This document shows, piece after piece, positions 33,436 through 43,300 of a stretch of 63,345 nucleotides of DNA. This DNA comes from Paludibacteraceae bacterium (GTDB lineage Bacteria > Bacteroidota > Bacteroidia > Bacteroidales > Paludibacteraceae). Made by a program: the position numbers and the translations under genes. Where the stretch lies: the NCBI GenBank assembly GCA_905233375.1, contig CAJOEJ010000012.1:1-63345 (forward strand), written 5' to 3'. The notes below the pieces were generated by a model. The model was not told the DNA's origin and searched no databases. It was given only the letters and a program-made list of their open reading frames with translations. Positions within the stretch are counted from its first letter, which is position 1, and each line of letters starts with the position of its first letter.

Positions 33436-35430
33436 ATGAAACTTACCAACTATCTGGCGGCGCTGGTCGCCGCAATCTGTATGACAGGATGTAACGGACA
33501 CAAGGCGGACACCGGTTCGTCCAATGAATCATTGTACGCAGGCATGACGTTTGCGGATGAACGCATGGAGCGCGGAGTCAAACAAGCCGCCGCATTATGG
33601 CGCGAAGAAGACGGCGATGCGGAGACTTTTCAAACGTTTGTCCGTACGCATTACGCCGCTACGGAAGAAGAACGTACTGCGCTTTTCGAGAGCCTGAGCC
33701 GAATGATGGAGCGTCTGAACGAGAGCGCAGACATGCTCACCGTCGAATTGCTCAAACCGACCCAACTGACCAATGCCGGTGATCCGACCGAAGTCGACTG
33801 GATCATGTCGGGCTACAATGCCCAAGCCCATGTGACAGATGACCTGTTCCGCAACAAAGTGGCGTTTATCACCATTCTTAATTTCCCGTTCTATAGTCTG
33901 GAAGAAAAGAACACCCTGGGCGCCCGCTGGAGCCGTCGCGAGTGGGCGGAATCACGTTTGGGCGATGTCTTCACTTCGCGTATTCCGGCGCAGCAACAAG
34001 CGCAAATGGCGGAAGTATGCGCCGCTGCAGAGAACTATATCGCCGACTATAATATCTGTATGGACCGTCTGCGCACGGAGGACGGACGCCAGCTGTTTCC
34101 TGACGGTATGACGCTGTTAAGCCACTGGAATCTGCGGGACGAACTGAAAGTAGACTACGATGCACAGGAGAAACAGGAAATGATCTACACCGTCATGCAG
34201 CGTATTGTACGGCAAGAAATACCGCAAGAAGTCATCAATAATGACCAAGTGCTCTGGTATCCGTACAGTAATGCAGTGGAAAAGAAGGACGGAACAAAGA
34301 GTCCGAGTGAACGCGAGGCGGATGTACGGTATCAGAAGATTCTGGATATCTTCCATGCCACGCAGGAAATGGATGCGTTCTGCCCCAATATGCCGACAGG
34401 AATCATCCGCAATTTCGAAGGAGACATTGAGATTCCCGCCGCACAAGTGGAGGCGCTCTTTACAGAGTTGATCGGAAGCGAGCAGGTAGTCACCGTAGCA
34501 GCAGAGATCGCATCGCGATTAGGACGTGACTTGCGTCCGTATGACATCTGGTACGACGGTTTCAAAGCGCGCAGCGGTATGAATGAAGATGCTCTTTCCG
34601 CACAGACGCGGCAACGCTTCCCGACCCCGATTGCTTATGAGAAACAGATTGCCTCCATGCTAACGACCCTCGGTTTCCAAAAAGAGAATGCAGAGGACAT
34701 AGCGCGTCATATCGTTGTGGAACCGGCTCGCGGTTCGGGTCATGCGTGGCCGTGTGTCGGACGTAACGAACCGGCACGCTTGCGTACGCGTATCGCACCG
34801 GAAGGAATGGATTACAAAGGGTATAACATCGCCGTACATGAAATGGGACACAATGTGGAAGAGGTCATCAGTTTGTACCGGATGGACCACTACATGCTGC
34901 GTGGTATCCCCAATACGGGTTTTACCGAGACCAGTGCCTTTCTTTTCCAAGCCCGGGACTTACAACTGTTAGGTTACGGCAAGCAGGCTATGACCCGCGA
35001 ATCGGTATTGGATGCATTCTGGGGTATGTACGAGATTATGGGAGTCAGTTTAGTGGATATGCGTATGTGGCAGTGGTTGTATGCACATCCGGACGCCAAT
35101 GCAGCCGAACTGCGCGAAGCGGTATTAACCATCGCGGCAGATGTATGGAACCAATACTACGCTCCGATATTAGGCGAACCGGGCTGCGTGCTGTTAGCGA
35201 TTTATTCGCATATGATCAACAGCCCGATGTATCTGCCTAATTATCCTATCGGACATATCGTACAATTCCAACTGGAGGAAGCGTTAGCGGACAAGACGCA
35301 AAGCGAATGGGCGACCGAATACGAACGCTGGTACCGATTAGGACGGTTAACGCCTTCGCAATGGATTCACCAGGCGGTTAACGGAGAGTTGTCGGTTCAA
35401 CCTATTCTCCGTAAAGTAGCTTCGTTATAA
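33436..35430 (+). CDS. HExxH metallopeptidase-like lipoprotein
   Basis: A 664-residue protein. The lipobox AAICMTGC puts the lipidated Cys at 19, so it is anchored in a membrane, most likely the outer one. HEMGH in IAVHEMGHNVEEV is a zinc site, with a later E in TETSAF as a possible third ligand. The rest is helical. I do not recognise the exact family. It starts 11 nt after the CLC gene and ends at a bidirectional terminator. Confidence 0.8.
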   Translation: MKLTNYLAALVAAICMTGCNGHKADTGSSNESLYAGMTFADERMERGVKQAAALWREEDGDAETFQTFVRTHYAATEEERTALFESLSRMMERLNESADMLTVELLKPTQLTNAGDPTEVDWIMSGYNAQAHVTDDLFRNKVAFITILNFPFYSLEEKNTLGARWSRREWAESRLGDVFTSRIPAQQQAQMAEVCAAAENYIADYNICMDRLRTEDGRQLFPDGMTLLSHWNLRDELKVDYDAQEKQEMIYTVMQRIVRQEIPQEVINNDQVLWYPYSNAVEKKDGTKSPSEREADVRYQKILDIFHATQEMDAFCPNMPTGIIRNFEGDIEIPAAQVEALFTELIGSEQVVTVAAEIASRLGRDLRPYDIWYDGFKARSGMNEDALSAQTRQRFPTPIAYEKQIASMLTTLGFQKENAEDIARHIVVEPARGSGHAWPCVGRNEPARLRTRIAPEGMDYKGYNIAVHEMGHNVEEVISLYRMDHYMLRGIPNTGFTETSAFLFQARDLQLLGYGKQAMTRESVLDAFWGMYEIMGVSLVDMRMWQWLYAHPDANAAELREAVLTIAADVWNQYYAPILGEPGCVLLAIYSHMINSPMYLPNYPIGHIVQFQLEEALADKTQSEWATEYERWYRLGRLTPSQWIHQAVNGELSVQPILRKVASL

Positions 35431-35432
35431 GT

Positions 35433-35468
35433 AAAAACGGAATTCCGAGATTCGGGATTCCGTTTTGT
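35433..35468. terminator. Bidirectional terminator between convergent genes
   Basis: A 12-bp stem (ACGGAATTCCGA / TCGGGATTCCGT, one G-T) with a 3-nt loop has an A-run on the left and a T-run on the right. It ends transcripts of the plus-strand lipoprotein gene and of minus-strand porW. Confidence 0.85.
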
Positions 35469-38105
35469 TTATTTGACCAATGGTAAGTTCACCTCGGCAA
35501 GCGCTTGTACCGTTACGCCGGATGAGGCAAACAGGGATTGCATATCGGCGTTTTTGGATAACAGATCCACCCACCATTCGGCTTCATCCATATCGGCAAA
35601 ACCGCTGACTCGCAAAGCACATCCGTCTCCGAGAACGGGCATTTTCTGCAAATCAAAATCGCGTATCAGGAACTGGGAGAAATTGAACAGCGCCACCTCG
35701 TATTGCAGGTTATTCAGTTCCTCTTCATTCACTTGCGGCAAGCGTAAGAGCACGACAGACGGTTGCTTGCGGTCGTTGCTCCATGTGAGAGTATCCGCTT
35801 GCTGTTCGTCTTCCGGGGTCTGGTCTGTCTGTCCGCGTTTATCGGACAACGAACCAGTGGCACCGCCTTTCTGGCTCTCCATTCCTTGTCCGATCATCGC
35901 CAGCATATCTTTTGCCATCGTTCCCAGTTCGGTCGTTCCATAGCCATCCACCATCTCCCGCAGCGCCTCGACAAACGCCTCCTGTCCTTCCGTACGGGCA
36001 ACCGAAACGGCGTTGAGGAAAAGGAAACGCGGCATAAGACGGCTCTGCGGGAATTGCTGCAGGGCATACTGCTTATTGGTTTTGACCTGAGGATACTGCC
36101 CACGTGTATAAGCTGCATAGGTAGCAGCATAGAGGCTGTCCTGCTCGTTGAGCATACGCCGCATGCGGGCTATATATTCCGGATCGTCGCGCAATGCGCG
36201 GAGTTGCAAGTCCTCATGGATAGCAGCCACGGAAGGATGCGTGGCGAAACGCTGCTCCAACAGCCGCAATGTCTCTTCCGCCATTTCCTCGGCATCCAAC
36301 TTGTCACGATAGAGGTAATAGAGCGCGACCATCGCTTCCCGCCACAAACTGTCGCTCGTCTCAAAATCCTGCGGCGTACGCGGAATCTGCTGGAGGTAAT
36401 ACTCGGGTTTATGGGTATCGGTCTCGAATTTTGTCTCAAGCGTTGTGGAATCAGACGCCAAGAGCGTGGTCTCCCCCTCATCGGTGAGCGAAGAACCCGT
36501 TTCCTCGGTCATTATCACCTGCTTGTTCTGTCTTCGCCAGTTATCTTCCAGCGGACGGTTTCCCCAACGGCGCCGCCATTCCTGCTGACCTTGCTTGATG
36601 AGTTGGGGATTATAGAAGTACCACTCCCCTTTCTGCGCTCCACCTCCACCGAGCATATTGGTGGTATTGACGCTTCTCAGTCCTTCGTCTCCTCTTGCCA
36701 GTTCGCGTGCTTCCTGCGCCTGACGAACCGAATCTTCCTGCTCCGCCTTGATAAGATCAGCAATAATCTTATCGACAATCTCCCGCTGCTCTTGTTCGGA
36801 CAGATGACTTATCCGCTGGAGTGAATCCTGCAGCATAGCCTGGTTGTAAGCCACAATCAGTTCGTCCAACACCTCCGAACGCTTTTGCAGTTGAGCGAAA
36901 CGGCTGTCTTCGGCGGTCAGTATGGTCACCGCTTCGCGGTAACAAGGCTGCGCCTCGGGATAATGGCGCTGGTGGTAATAGATATCACCTGCTGTAACGA
37001 GCACAGCGGCTTTCGCCGAACCCGCCTGAGTCGATTTCTCTATAGCCAGTTGATACATTTCCAAGGCTTGCGCAGTATCTTTGGATGACAGATATATATT
37101 ACCCATCGAACCGTAAATCCGGTCCAAACGGTCTTTGAATTTCGCTTGCTTGGTCATCGTGCGCAACTGTCTGAGGGAGTTTCGTCCGCCCAATTCCGCC
37201 ATACGGATCCGGGCATTGAACTCCATCTCATTACTGGGCGCCATCCGGATGACCTGCTTGTATGCTTGAACCGCCTCGTCGCGTTTGTTCTCTTTCTCAT
37301 AGAGTTGTCCCAAAACATAGGCAAAGCGGGGACGGTAAATCTTCCGTTTCTCATTCGGAATGGCAATCTTGACGAACGGAATCGCCTCATGATAATGCTC
37401 CCCCTTGAGCAGCACATCTGCTTTGACGGCGGAATACAATTTGGCATGCTTGCGGCTGAGGGCATCCAGTTGGACGCGGCTGAGCATATCTTCCGCTTCG
37501 TATTGCCATCCCATCTCGGCATAAGCGCGCGCAATCCACAACTGGCATTGGGCAATCATGTCCTGGTCATTGGGATAATGCTTGATGATATAATTGAAGG
37601 TGCTTACCGCACCGAGGAAGTCGGCTTTATGAAACTCCGCTTCTCCGAGACGAATCCAAGCCAAGTCCATGTTGGCATTGAACTCCTCCGACTGGAGCCA
37701 GAGTTTGTATTTTGGATCATTGGCTTTCTTCGGATCCCTTTTCGGTTTCGCTTTGATCGAGTGCAGTTTGATGCACTTACGGCATTTCTCTATTGTCTTG
37801 TCCATCTGCGTTGCTGCCGACTCAGCCGCCTTATGGTTGGAGACGGGATTGAGACAAAGCACATGGTCGTAATCGTCCGTATTGGCGTCACGAATGGCTT
37901 TCAATCCCTCTTCGTACGCCACGTTGCCGTTGTAAAGAATATTGTATTTGACTTTCGTCTGATGGAACGATCGGGTCGCCCAGGTGTTTTTCTGGGTAGA
38001 GCACGAGGCAATGGAAAACAGAAAACTGAAAACGGAAAGGATCAACAACCCTCTCACCAAATCCGGATATATTCTTCTTTTACCTTTCACTTTGTTTCCT
38101 TTCAC
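35469..38105 (-). CDS. porW: PorW/SprE-like T9SS lipoprotein
   Basis: An 878-residue protein. The signal sequence ends in SIASC (Cys35), a lipobox. The segment after it (STQKNTWATRSFHQTKVKYNILYNGN) is the hallmark start of PorW/SprE. TPR-like helical repeats follow to about 450, then a charged region and a C-terminal beta/alpha part. PorW links the T9SS outer-membrane translocon to the inner-membrane motor. It ends a string of minus-strand genes that encode likely T9SS cargo. Its signal peptide is encoded by a simple TTTTC-rich repeat. Confidence 0.85.
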   Translation of the reverse strand: MKGNKVKGKRRIYPDLVRGLLILSVFSFLFSIASCSTQKNTWATRSFHQTKVKYNILYNGNVAYEEGLKAIRDANTDDYDHVLCLNPVSNHKAAESAATQMDKTIEKCRKCIKLHSIKAKPKRDPKKANDPKYKLWLQSEEFNANMDLAWIRLGEAEFHKADFLGAVSTFNYIIKHYPNDQDMIAQCQLWIARAYAEMGWQYEAEDMLSRVQLDALSRKHAKLYSAVKADVLLKGEHYHEAIPFVKIAIPNEKRKIYRPRFAYVLGQLYEKENKRDEAVQAYKQVIRMAPSNEMEFNARIRMAELGGRNSLRQLRTMTKQAKFKDRLDRIYGSMGNIYLSSKDTAQALEMYQLAIEKSTQAGSAKAAVLVTAGDIYYHQRHYPEAQPCYREAVTILTAEDSRFAQLQKRSEVLDELIVAYNQAMLQDSLQRISHLSEQEQREIVDKIIADLIKAEQEDSVRQAQEARELARGDEGLRSVNTTNMLGGGGAQKGEWYFYNPQLIKQGQQEWRRRWGNRPLEDNWRRQNKQVIMTEETGSSLTDEGETTLLASDSTTLETKFETDTHKPEYYLQQIPRTPQDFETSDSLWREAMVALYYLYRDKLDAEEMAEETLRLLEQRFATHPSVAAIHEDLQLRALRDDPEYIARMRRMLNEQDSLYAATYAAYTRGQYPQVKTNKQYALQQFPQSRLMPRFLFLNAVSVARTEGQEAFVEALREMVDGYGTTELGTMAKDMLAMIGQGMESQKGGATGSLSDKRGQTDQTPEDEQQADTLTWSNDRKQPSVVLLRLPQVNEEELNNLQYEVALFNFSQFLIRDFDLQKMPVLGDGCALRVSGFADMDEAEWWVDLLSKNADMQSLFASSGVTVQALAEVNLPLVK

Positions 38106-38113
38106 ATTTCACC

Positions 38114-38836
38114 TTAATTGAGTCCTTTCACATGACTCGGTGCAGCAACAAACTCTTTCAGATAGTACGGTTCGTAGTACGCGATATCGACTAAACCAGG
38201 GGCAAAGTCCAGGATTGTCTCGACATGCCCTGCTAAAAACCTCGCTTCGGGTACGATGTCGGGTATGAAATGCCAATTGGGTTTCGTGAAGACATTTTGG
38301 CATTTCGTTGCCCCATCTCCGAAGTAAAACACTTCCTCCCCGCCTATGCCGGCGGGATGAGTGCCGACATAGAGGCTGTCTTCGTTTTCTACGATGACCG
38401 CGGATGTGGCTTTCAGTTCCACGTCCCCTTTTACCACCTTTGCATACACTTCCATGCGCCGTGCATCCATCATAGGCACCAGGACACAATTGCTCATTGC
38501 TGCGGATGTTTCAGACAGTTTCTCTTTTGCCGCATCGCACAGGATTGACAATGTAGAAACCGGAATCAGAGGTATATTCCATCCGTAGCATAAACCTTTT
38601 GCAGTTGCAGTACCGATACGCAAACCGGTATAACTCCCCGGTCCTTCACTCAAGGCAACCGCGTCAAAAACGAGTTGCTGCTCATGCGCGAAGGCTATCA
38701 GTTCCTCTATAAACAAAGGCAGAAGGCGGGCATGGTTGGCGCCCTCCCTATAAATACACTGTCTGATCGGCTGACCATCCTTGCAGACGGCCGCCGAACA
38801 TACAGTTGTACTGGTTTCGATACCAAGTATCGTCAT
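38114..38836 (-). CDS. tsaB: tRNA threonylcarbamoyladenosine biosynthesis protein TsaB
   Basis: A 240-residue protein of the ASKHA fold. GIETST at the start and ALSEGPGSYTGLRIG are the family motifs. TsaB scaffolds TsaD and TsaE for t6A formation at position 37 of ANN-decoding tRNAs. It lies 4 nt from the barrel gene and 8 nt from porW, so a housekeeping gene is embedded between surface-protein genes. Confidence 0.95.
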   Translation of the reverse strand: MTILGIETSTTVCSAAVCKDGQPIRQCIYREGANHARLLPLFIEELIAFAHEQQLVFDAVALSEGPGSYTGLRIGTATAKGLCYGWNIPLIPVSTLSILCDAAKEKLSETSAAMSNCVLVPMMDARRMEVYAKVVKGDVELKATSAVIVENEDSLYVGTHPAGIGGEEVFYFGDGATKCQNVFTKPNWHFIPDIVPEARFLAGHVETILDFAPGLVDIAYYEPYYLKEFVAAPSHVKGLN

Positions 38837-38840
38837 GCGA

Positions 38841-40364
38841 TCAGAACAATTTAGAGTCCAGATTTTTTTTCTTCTTCGGGAAGTTGAAGTGGTATGCCAC
38901 TTTCACACCTGCATCGAAGAAGCCGAGTTTGTCCGTATAGGTCTTGGTGGCAGACAATACATCCAGATGCGCCTTGTCGTCATCCGTCGGAGCGGTCAAG
39001 TTAAACAAGCCCACGGTACTGGTTGTATTGCTGTAGGTGTTGAACACGCTGTAATTGGCATATGCTCCCAAGCCCAGCGAGTTTCCGCTTTTCAGAATCC
39101 ACTCGTAACCTAATTCCGCCGTCAACATGATGTTAATCTTGTACTTCACGCCGTTGTCGGTAGTCGGTTGCTGACCCGTATATTTACCGGTAACCATTTG
39201 GTCGGTGATGGTAATACCCGTCTCGGGGAAGTACGCCGTGATATGCGTATTCTCCTGATCGAGGGTCTGCTTGGACGGGCTATACACCGGAACCATGAAC
39301 TTCGGACCGATATTGAGGAACACCCCGTTCTCATGAATCATGGAGAACATCAACGGCACCTCCAACTGGATGGTATGATCCGTTTCCTTAATGTCTCTGG
39401 CTACGACGGTATAGTTCACGTTTCCAGTGGTGAACGCCGTGCTGTCGTATTTATTCGACAAAGCACTTTGCGCATAACCAACGGACACACCGGTAATGAT
39501 ACCGAGGTCAGCAGGGCGGCCGTCTTTGGTCCAATAATGCGCATATTGGAGGTCAAGAACGACATCTCCTCCGCAGGTCCAGTTGCCTTTGACGGCATGG
39601 TGGAGCAACGAAGCGGCACCTCCACGGAGACCAATGGTGAAACGGTCATATCCTCCCAAGAAATTCTGCTTTGAGTGAATCGAATCACCTTTTGCCGTTT
39701 GGTGGGTCATGCCGTCCACGATGGGTTGCTCGATCGGCTGATGGTCTTCCACGGGCTGTTCAATCGGTTGTTCAATCGGTTTTTGCTCCTCTACTGGTTG
39801 CACTACCGGTTGTTCAATCGGTTGTTGATCCTCTACTGGTTGTACTACCGGTTGTTCAATCAGTTGTTGCTCCTCTACTGGTTGTACTACCGGTTGTTCA
39901 ATCGGTTGCTGATCCTCTACTGGTTGTACTACCGGTTGTTCAACGGGTTTCTGCTCCACTATAGGTTGCTCAACGGGTTTCGTTTCTTGTTCCTTAACCG
40001 GCTCTTCGACTACCGGTGCAGGAGTCCGCTCCTTCACCGGTTTCGATACTTTTGTCTGCTCCTCCTGTACGGGCACCGGAATCAAACAATCTTCACATAT
40101 CCAAGAGTAGATATTCATCAGCAAGACACCTTCGGGGAAACGTTTGGTTCCCAACTGTCCTACCGTATGTACTTTATCATATACCCAAACAGAAGGCTTT
40201 TCCCCCGTGAGGTACTGCTGACACTCCGGTTTAATCATGACGGAGTCACCTAAAGCTACTTTCCATTGGTAAGCCGGTACATCCTTCTGCTGCGCCGACA
40301 GAGTCGAGACAACAGATGAGACCATCAGAGTAGCTGCTATCAGAATAAATTTCAATGTCTTCAT
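38841..40364 (-). CDS. Outer-membrane beta-barrel protein with proline/glutamine repeat linker
   Basis: A 507-residue protein. The signal peptide (MKTLKFILIAATLMVSS, cut near LSAQQ) is followed by a small domain with two Cys in WICEDC. A linker at about 105-216 consists of PVEEQ-like repeats, including five 14-residue units. From about 225 to the end are alternating amphipathic strands (FTIGLRGGAASLL, DVVLDLQYAHYW, TAELGYEWILKSG) ending in AGVKVAYHFNF, typical of an 8-12-strand barrel. The linker could span the periplasm or peptidoglycan. The function is unknown. Confidence 0.8.
   Translation of the reverse strand: MKTLKFILIAATLMVSSVVSTLSAQQKDVPAYQWKVALGDSVMIKPECQQYLTGEKPSVWVYDKVHTVGQLGTKRFPEGVLLMNIYSWICEDCLIPVPVQEEQTKVSKPVKERTPAPVVEEPVKEQETKPVEQPIVEQKPVEQPVVQPVEDQQPIEQPVVQPVEEQQLIEQPVVQPVEDQQPIEQPVVQPVEEQKPIEQPIEQPVEDHQPIEQPIVDGMTHQTAKGDSIHSKQNFLGGYDRFTIGLRGGAASLLHHAVKGNWTCGGDVVLDLQYAHYWTKDGRPADLGIITGVSVGYAQSALSNKYDSTAFTTGNVNYTVVARDIKETDHTIQLEVPLMFSMIHENGVFLNIGPKFMVPVYSPSKQTLDQENTHITAYFPETGITITDQMVTGKYTGQQPTTDNGVKYKINIMLTAELGYEWILKSGNSLGLGAYANYSVFNTYSNTTSTVGLFNLTAPTDDDKAHLDVLSATKTYTDKLGFFDAGVKVAYHFNFPKKKKNLDSKLF
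39717..39926 (-). repeat. Five 42-bp repeats encoding QPVE(D/E)xQPIEQPVV
   Basis: Five in-frame 14-residue units, residues 147-216 of the barrel protein, with strongly conserved DNA. The unit is prone to expansion and contraction. Confidence 0.85.
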
Positions 40365-40381
40365 AATGCTACCTCCTATTC

Positions 40382-43300
40382 TTATTTAACAATGTAACGT
40401 AAGGTTGTTTTCATGCTGTCGTTGCTCAGTTCAACGAGGTAGAAACCGTTTGCATCCGCTGCATTAATCACGAACGTCTCTTCTCCGTACGCAGTATAGG
40501 AACGCTGGAGCAAACCGTCCGACGTATAGATACGTATACATGTCTCTTTCTCAGGATTGAGATGGATAATACGAATGGTCTCCCCGGGTTTCGCCAAGGA
40601 AGGTATCAATGCCGGAGCACCTGCCTTAACCGGAATCGTATAGGTCTCGGTTGTACCTTTCGCTCCACATTTCGCACCCGCGGAAGCAGGGATATCGACT
40701 ACAGCATAATAAGAATAACCGTCAGGGAACGGTTCACCGCTTGGCAAGGTATAATAATAGCCTTCCCATACTTTGGTTGTATCACCGTTCAGATCAATCT
40801 CATACCACGAAACGTACTCAGGATGCTCATTATCGAGCGAGTCCAGTTGCCATCCCGGCAACGCATTAATCTCATTACGGTTGATCATAAGGAGTCGGTC
40901 ACCAAACTTATGAACCAGACTGAGCGTCGTGTCATAGGGTGTGGTGATCGTCAGTGTCAATTGACAAACCGAGTCACAACCGTGGATTGTGGTCAACGTG
41001 TCATAATAGGTATGCGTACCCTCCTCGTTATACAAAACGCCATGCCATACAAAGAGGTTACACTCATCATAGGTCTCCGGTGTCGCCACGACACTGTTAT
41101 GAATCGTCAGGTTCAGCGTCATAACGGAGTCACAACCAGCCAGATTCGGCATCGTGTCCTTATAGATACCGGAAACGGTGTATGTCTTATCACGCCATTC
41201 ATAGGAGTCACACGCATCCACTACCTCATCGCTCACGGACGAGCGGTTCACCGTCAGATGGAGCGTGATGACAGAGTCGCAGCCCGCCACATTCGGGATG
41301 GTATCTATATAGTCGCCGGTAGCGGTGTAAGTCTTACCATGCCACTCAAAAGCATCGCAAGCGGTAGCTGTCGTGTCGCCTTCCGACGGTGTGTTTATCG
41401 TCAGATGAAGCGTGAATACAGAGTCGCAGCCCGCCACATTCGGGATGGTATCCTTATAGGTACCGGTAGCGGTGTAGGTCTTGCCTCGCCAGTCGAAGGA
41501 ATTGCATGCAGCAACGGTCGTATCGTTCGCCGTTGAGGTATGAATCGTCAAGTCCAGCGTCACAATCGAGTCACAACCTGCCAGATTCACCAATGTGTCT
41601 TTATACAAACCGGTGGTGGTATAGTTTTTGCCATGCCAGTTGAACTCATCGCAAGCTACTGCGGTCGTATCCCCTGTAGTCGGGACACATGCCGAGAGGG
41701 AATAAAGAATATTCCCGCTTGTCAACTCGTCCCCGCACTCCGTTGTAATGACATAACGCATCGTTGCGCTTGTTGCGGACATAGCCACCATGTAAGGCAG
41801 ATCTTTCCATTCAGCACCGTCCAACACCTGCCATTTGGCATCCTCTACCGCCATCGTCAACTCATCCGCATCATCAATGAACTGCTGTTTGAGTGAACGG
41901 AGTGTAAAGAGTGTGTCAATCGCTGCGCCGTTCGTTACGGTCGGCTTGAGCCAAAGTTCATCCTCATCATAGAGTTCCGGAAGCGTACGCGTGTAATACG
42001 TCACGATTGTATCTATATAACGCGGCAGATTGAGTGTATCCAATACGGTCATCGTGGATGCCAGAGTGTCCGTATTGACAGCCGGCATCGGGGGACAGAT
42101 GGTATCTTTCTTCGTAACATACTTGAAGTCCTCAACCGGGAACACGACATGAGTACGGAATACCGTTTCACAACCGCCTCTCAAGACGAACAAGAGCGTA
42201 TCAGTTACCTGATTCCGGGTGTAGAAACTCGTCAGATCCAGCGGATTCTCTTGCTCCACATCCAGTTCACCGTTGGCTTTGTAAACGGGTTCCGCCCAGT
42301 AAACGGTATCCACAGCAATAATGGTATCTACCGCATCACTGAAGTTCCGGTAGTACTCCGTCAATTTGACATTGGACGAATCCGCAAACAGCTGCATACC
42401 TTGTATGAGCATCGGCGCAAGACCGTTCAGTTTCATATCCGATACGCTCAGCAGTTCCGGTGTTACCAAGGGATGAATGTAGAACGTAGTGACAGAGTCA
42501 CGCATCGTCAAACCATCCTGCCAAGCCACCGTATCATTCCATGACATCGAATAATCCACCGGATCAACAACTTCACCGGTGATTGTATCCGTGAACGAAC
42601 CGCCTTGACATACATACACCGTGACGGTGTCATAGTCATACTGACGCGGCGCGTTCGGAATCAGTTCCGCCCAAATATGGGATGTCTTATCGGAAGTATA
42701 GTTAATAATCATGTCCGCCCATCCTAGTTTCGAAAGGAAATCACGGTCAATATCCTTGTGGTTTCCTTCTCCCGGCTCGAGCGTGTAGTTGGCACCGGTG
42801 GTCTTCGGGTCATTGCAATCGAAATAAATGTCGGCAATGGCTTTTGTACTATCGGTACTCCAGTTATCCACATGAATACGGAGGTCACAGGTATCCGGCA
42901 CGATCAGGGAATCCAGTTTTACATGATACCACACATCTGAACCGGCAGGGTTCACATTACCGTGCTCCCAGTCAAACGGCATCGGGGCGTTACAAGCGTC
43001 ACCCGTTACCTGCGGCAGATAGATATGCACTTTTATATCTTTGTCCGTGCGGACACGGATATATCCGGTCAAGGAGTCCGAAGAAATGTAGTGACGGAGC
43101 TGCTCGTCAATGAAATCCTCCTGGAATGACGTCAAATCAAATTCATGCTTGGTGGCTTTCTTGATAGCGCTGTTCAGCAGGTCGCTCAAGGGTTTCGTTC
43201 TGGTGTAATGTCCGCCTTTTTTGTTGAGGACTCTTTTGCGCTCCGGCATCTTGCAATCCATAGTGTCCTGCAAAGTAGCTGTTGTATAGACCGTGGTCTT

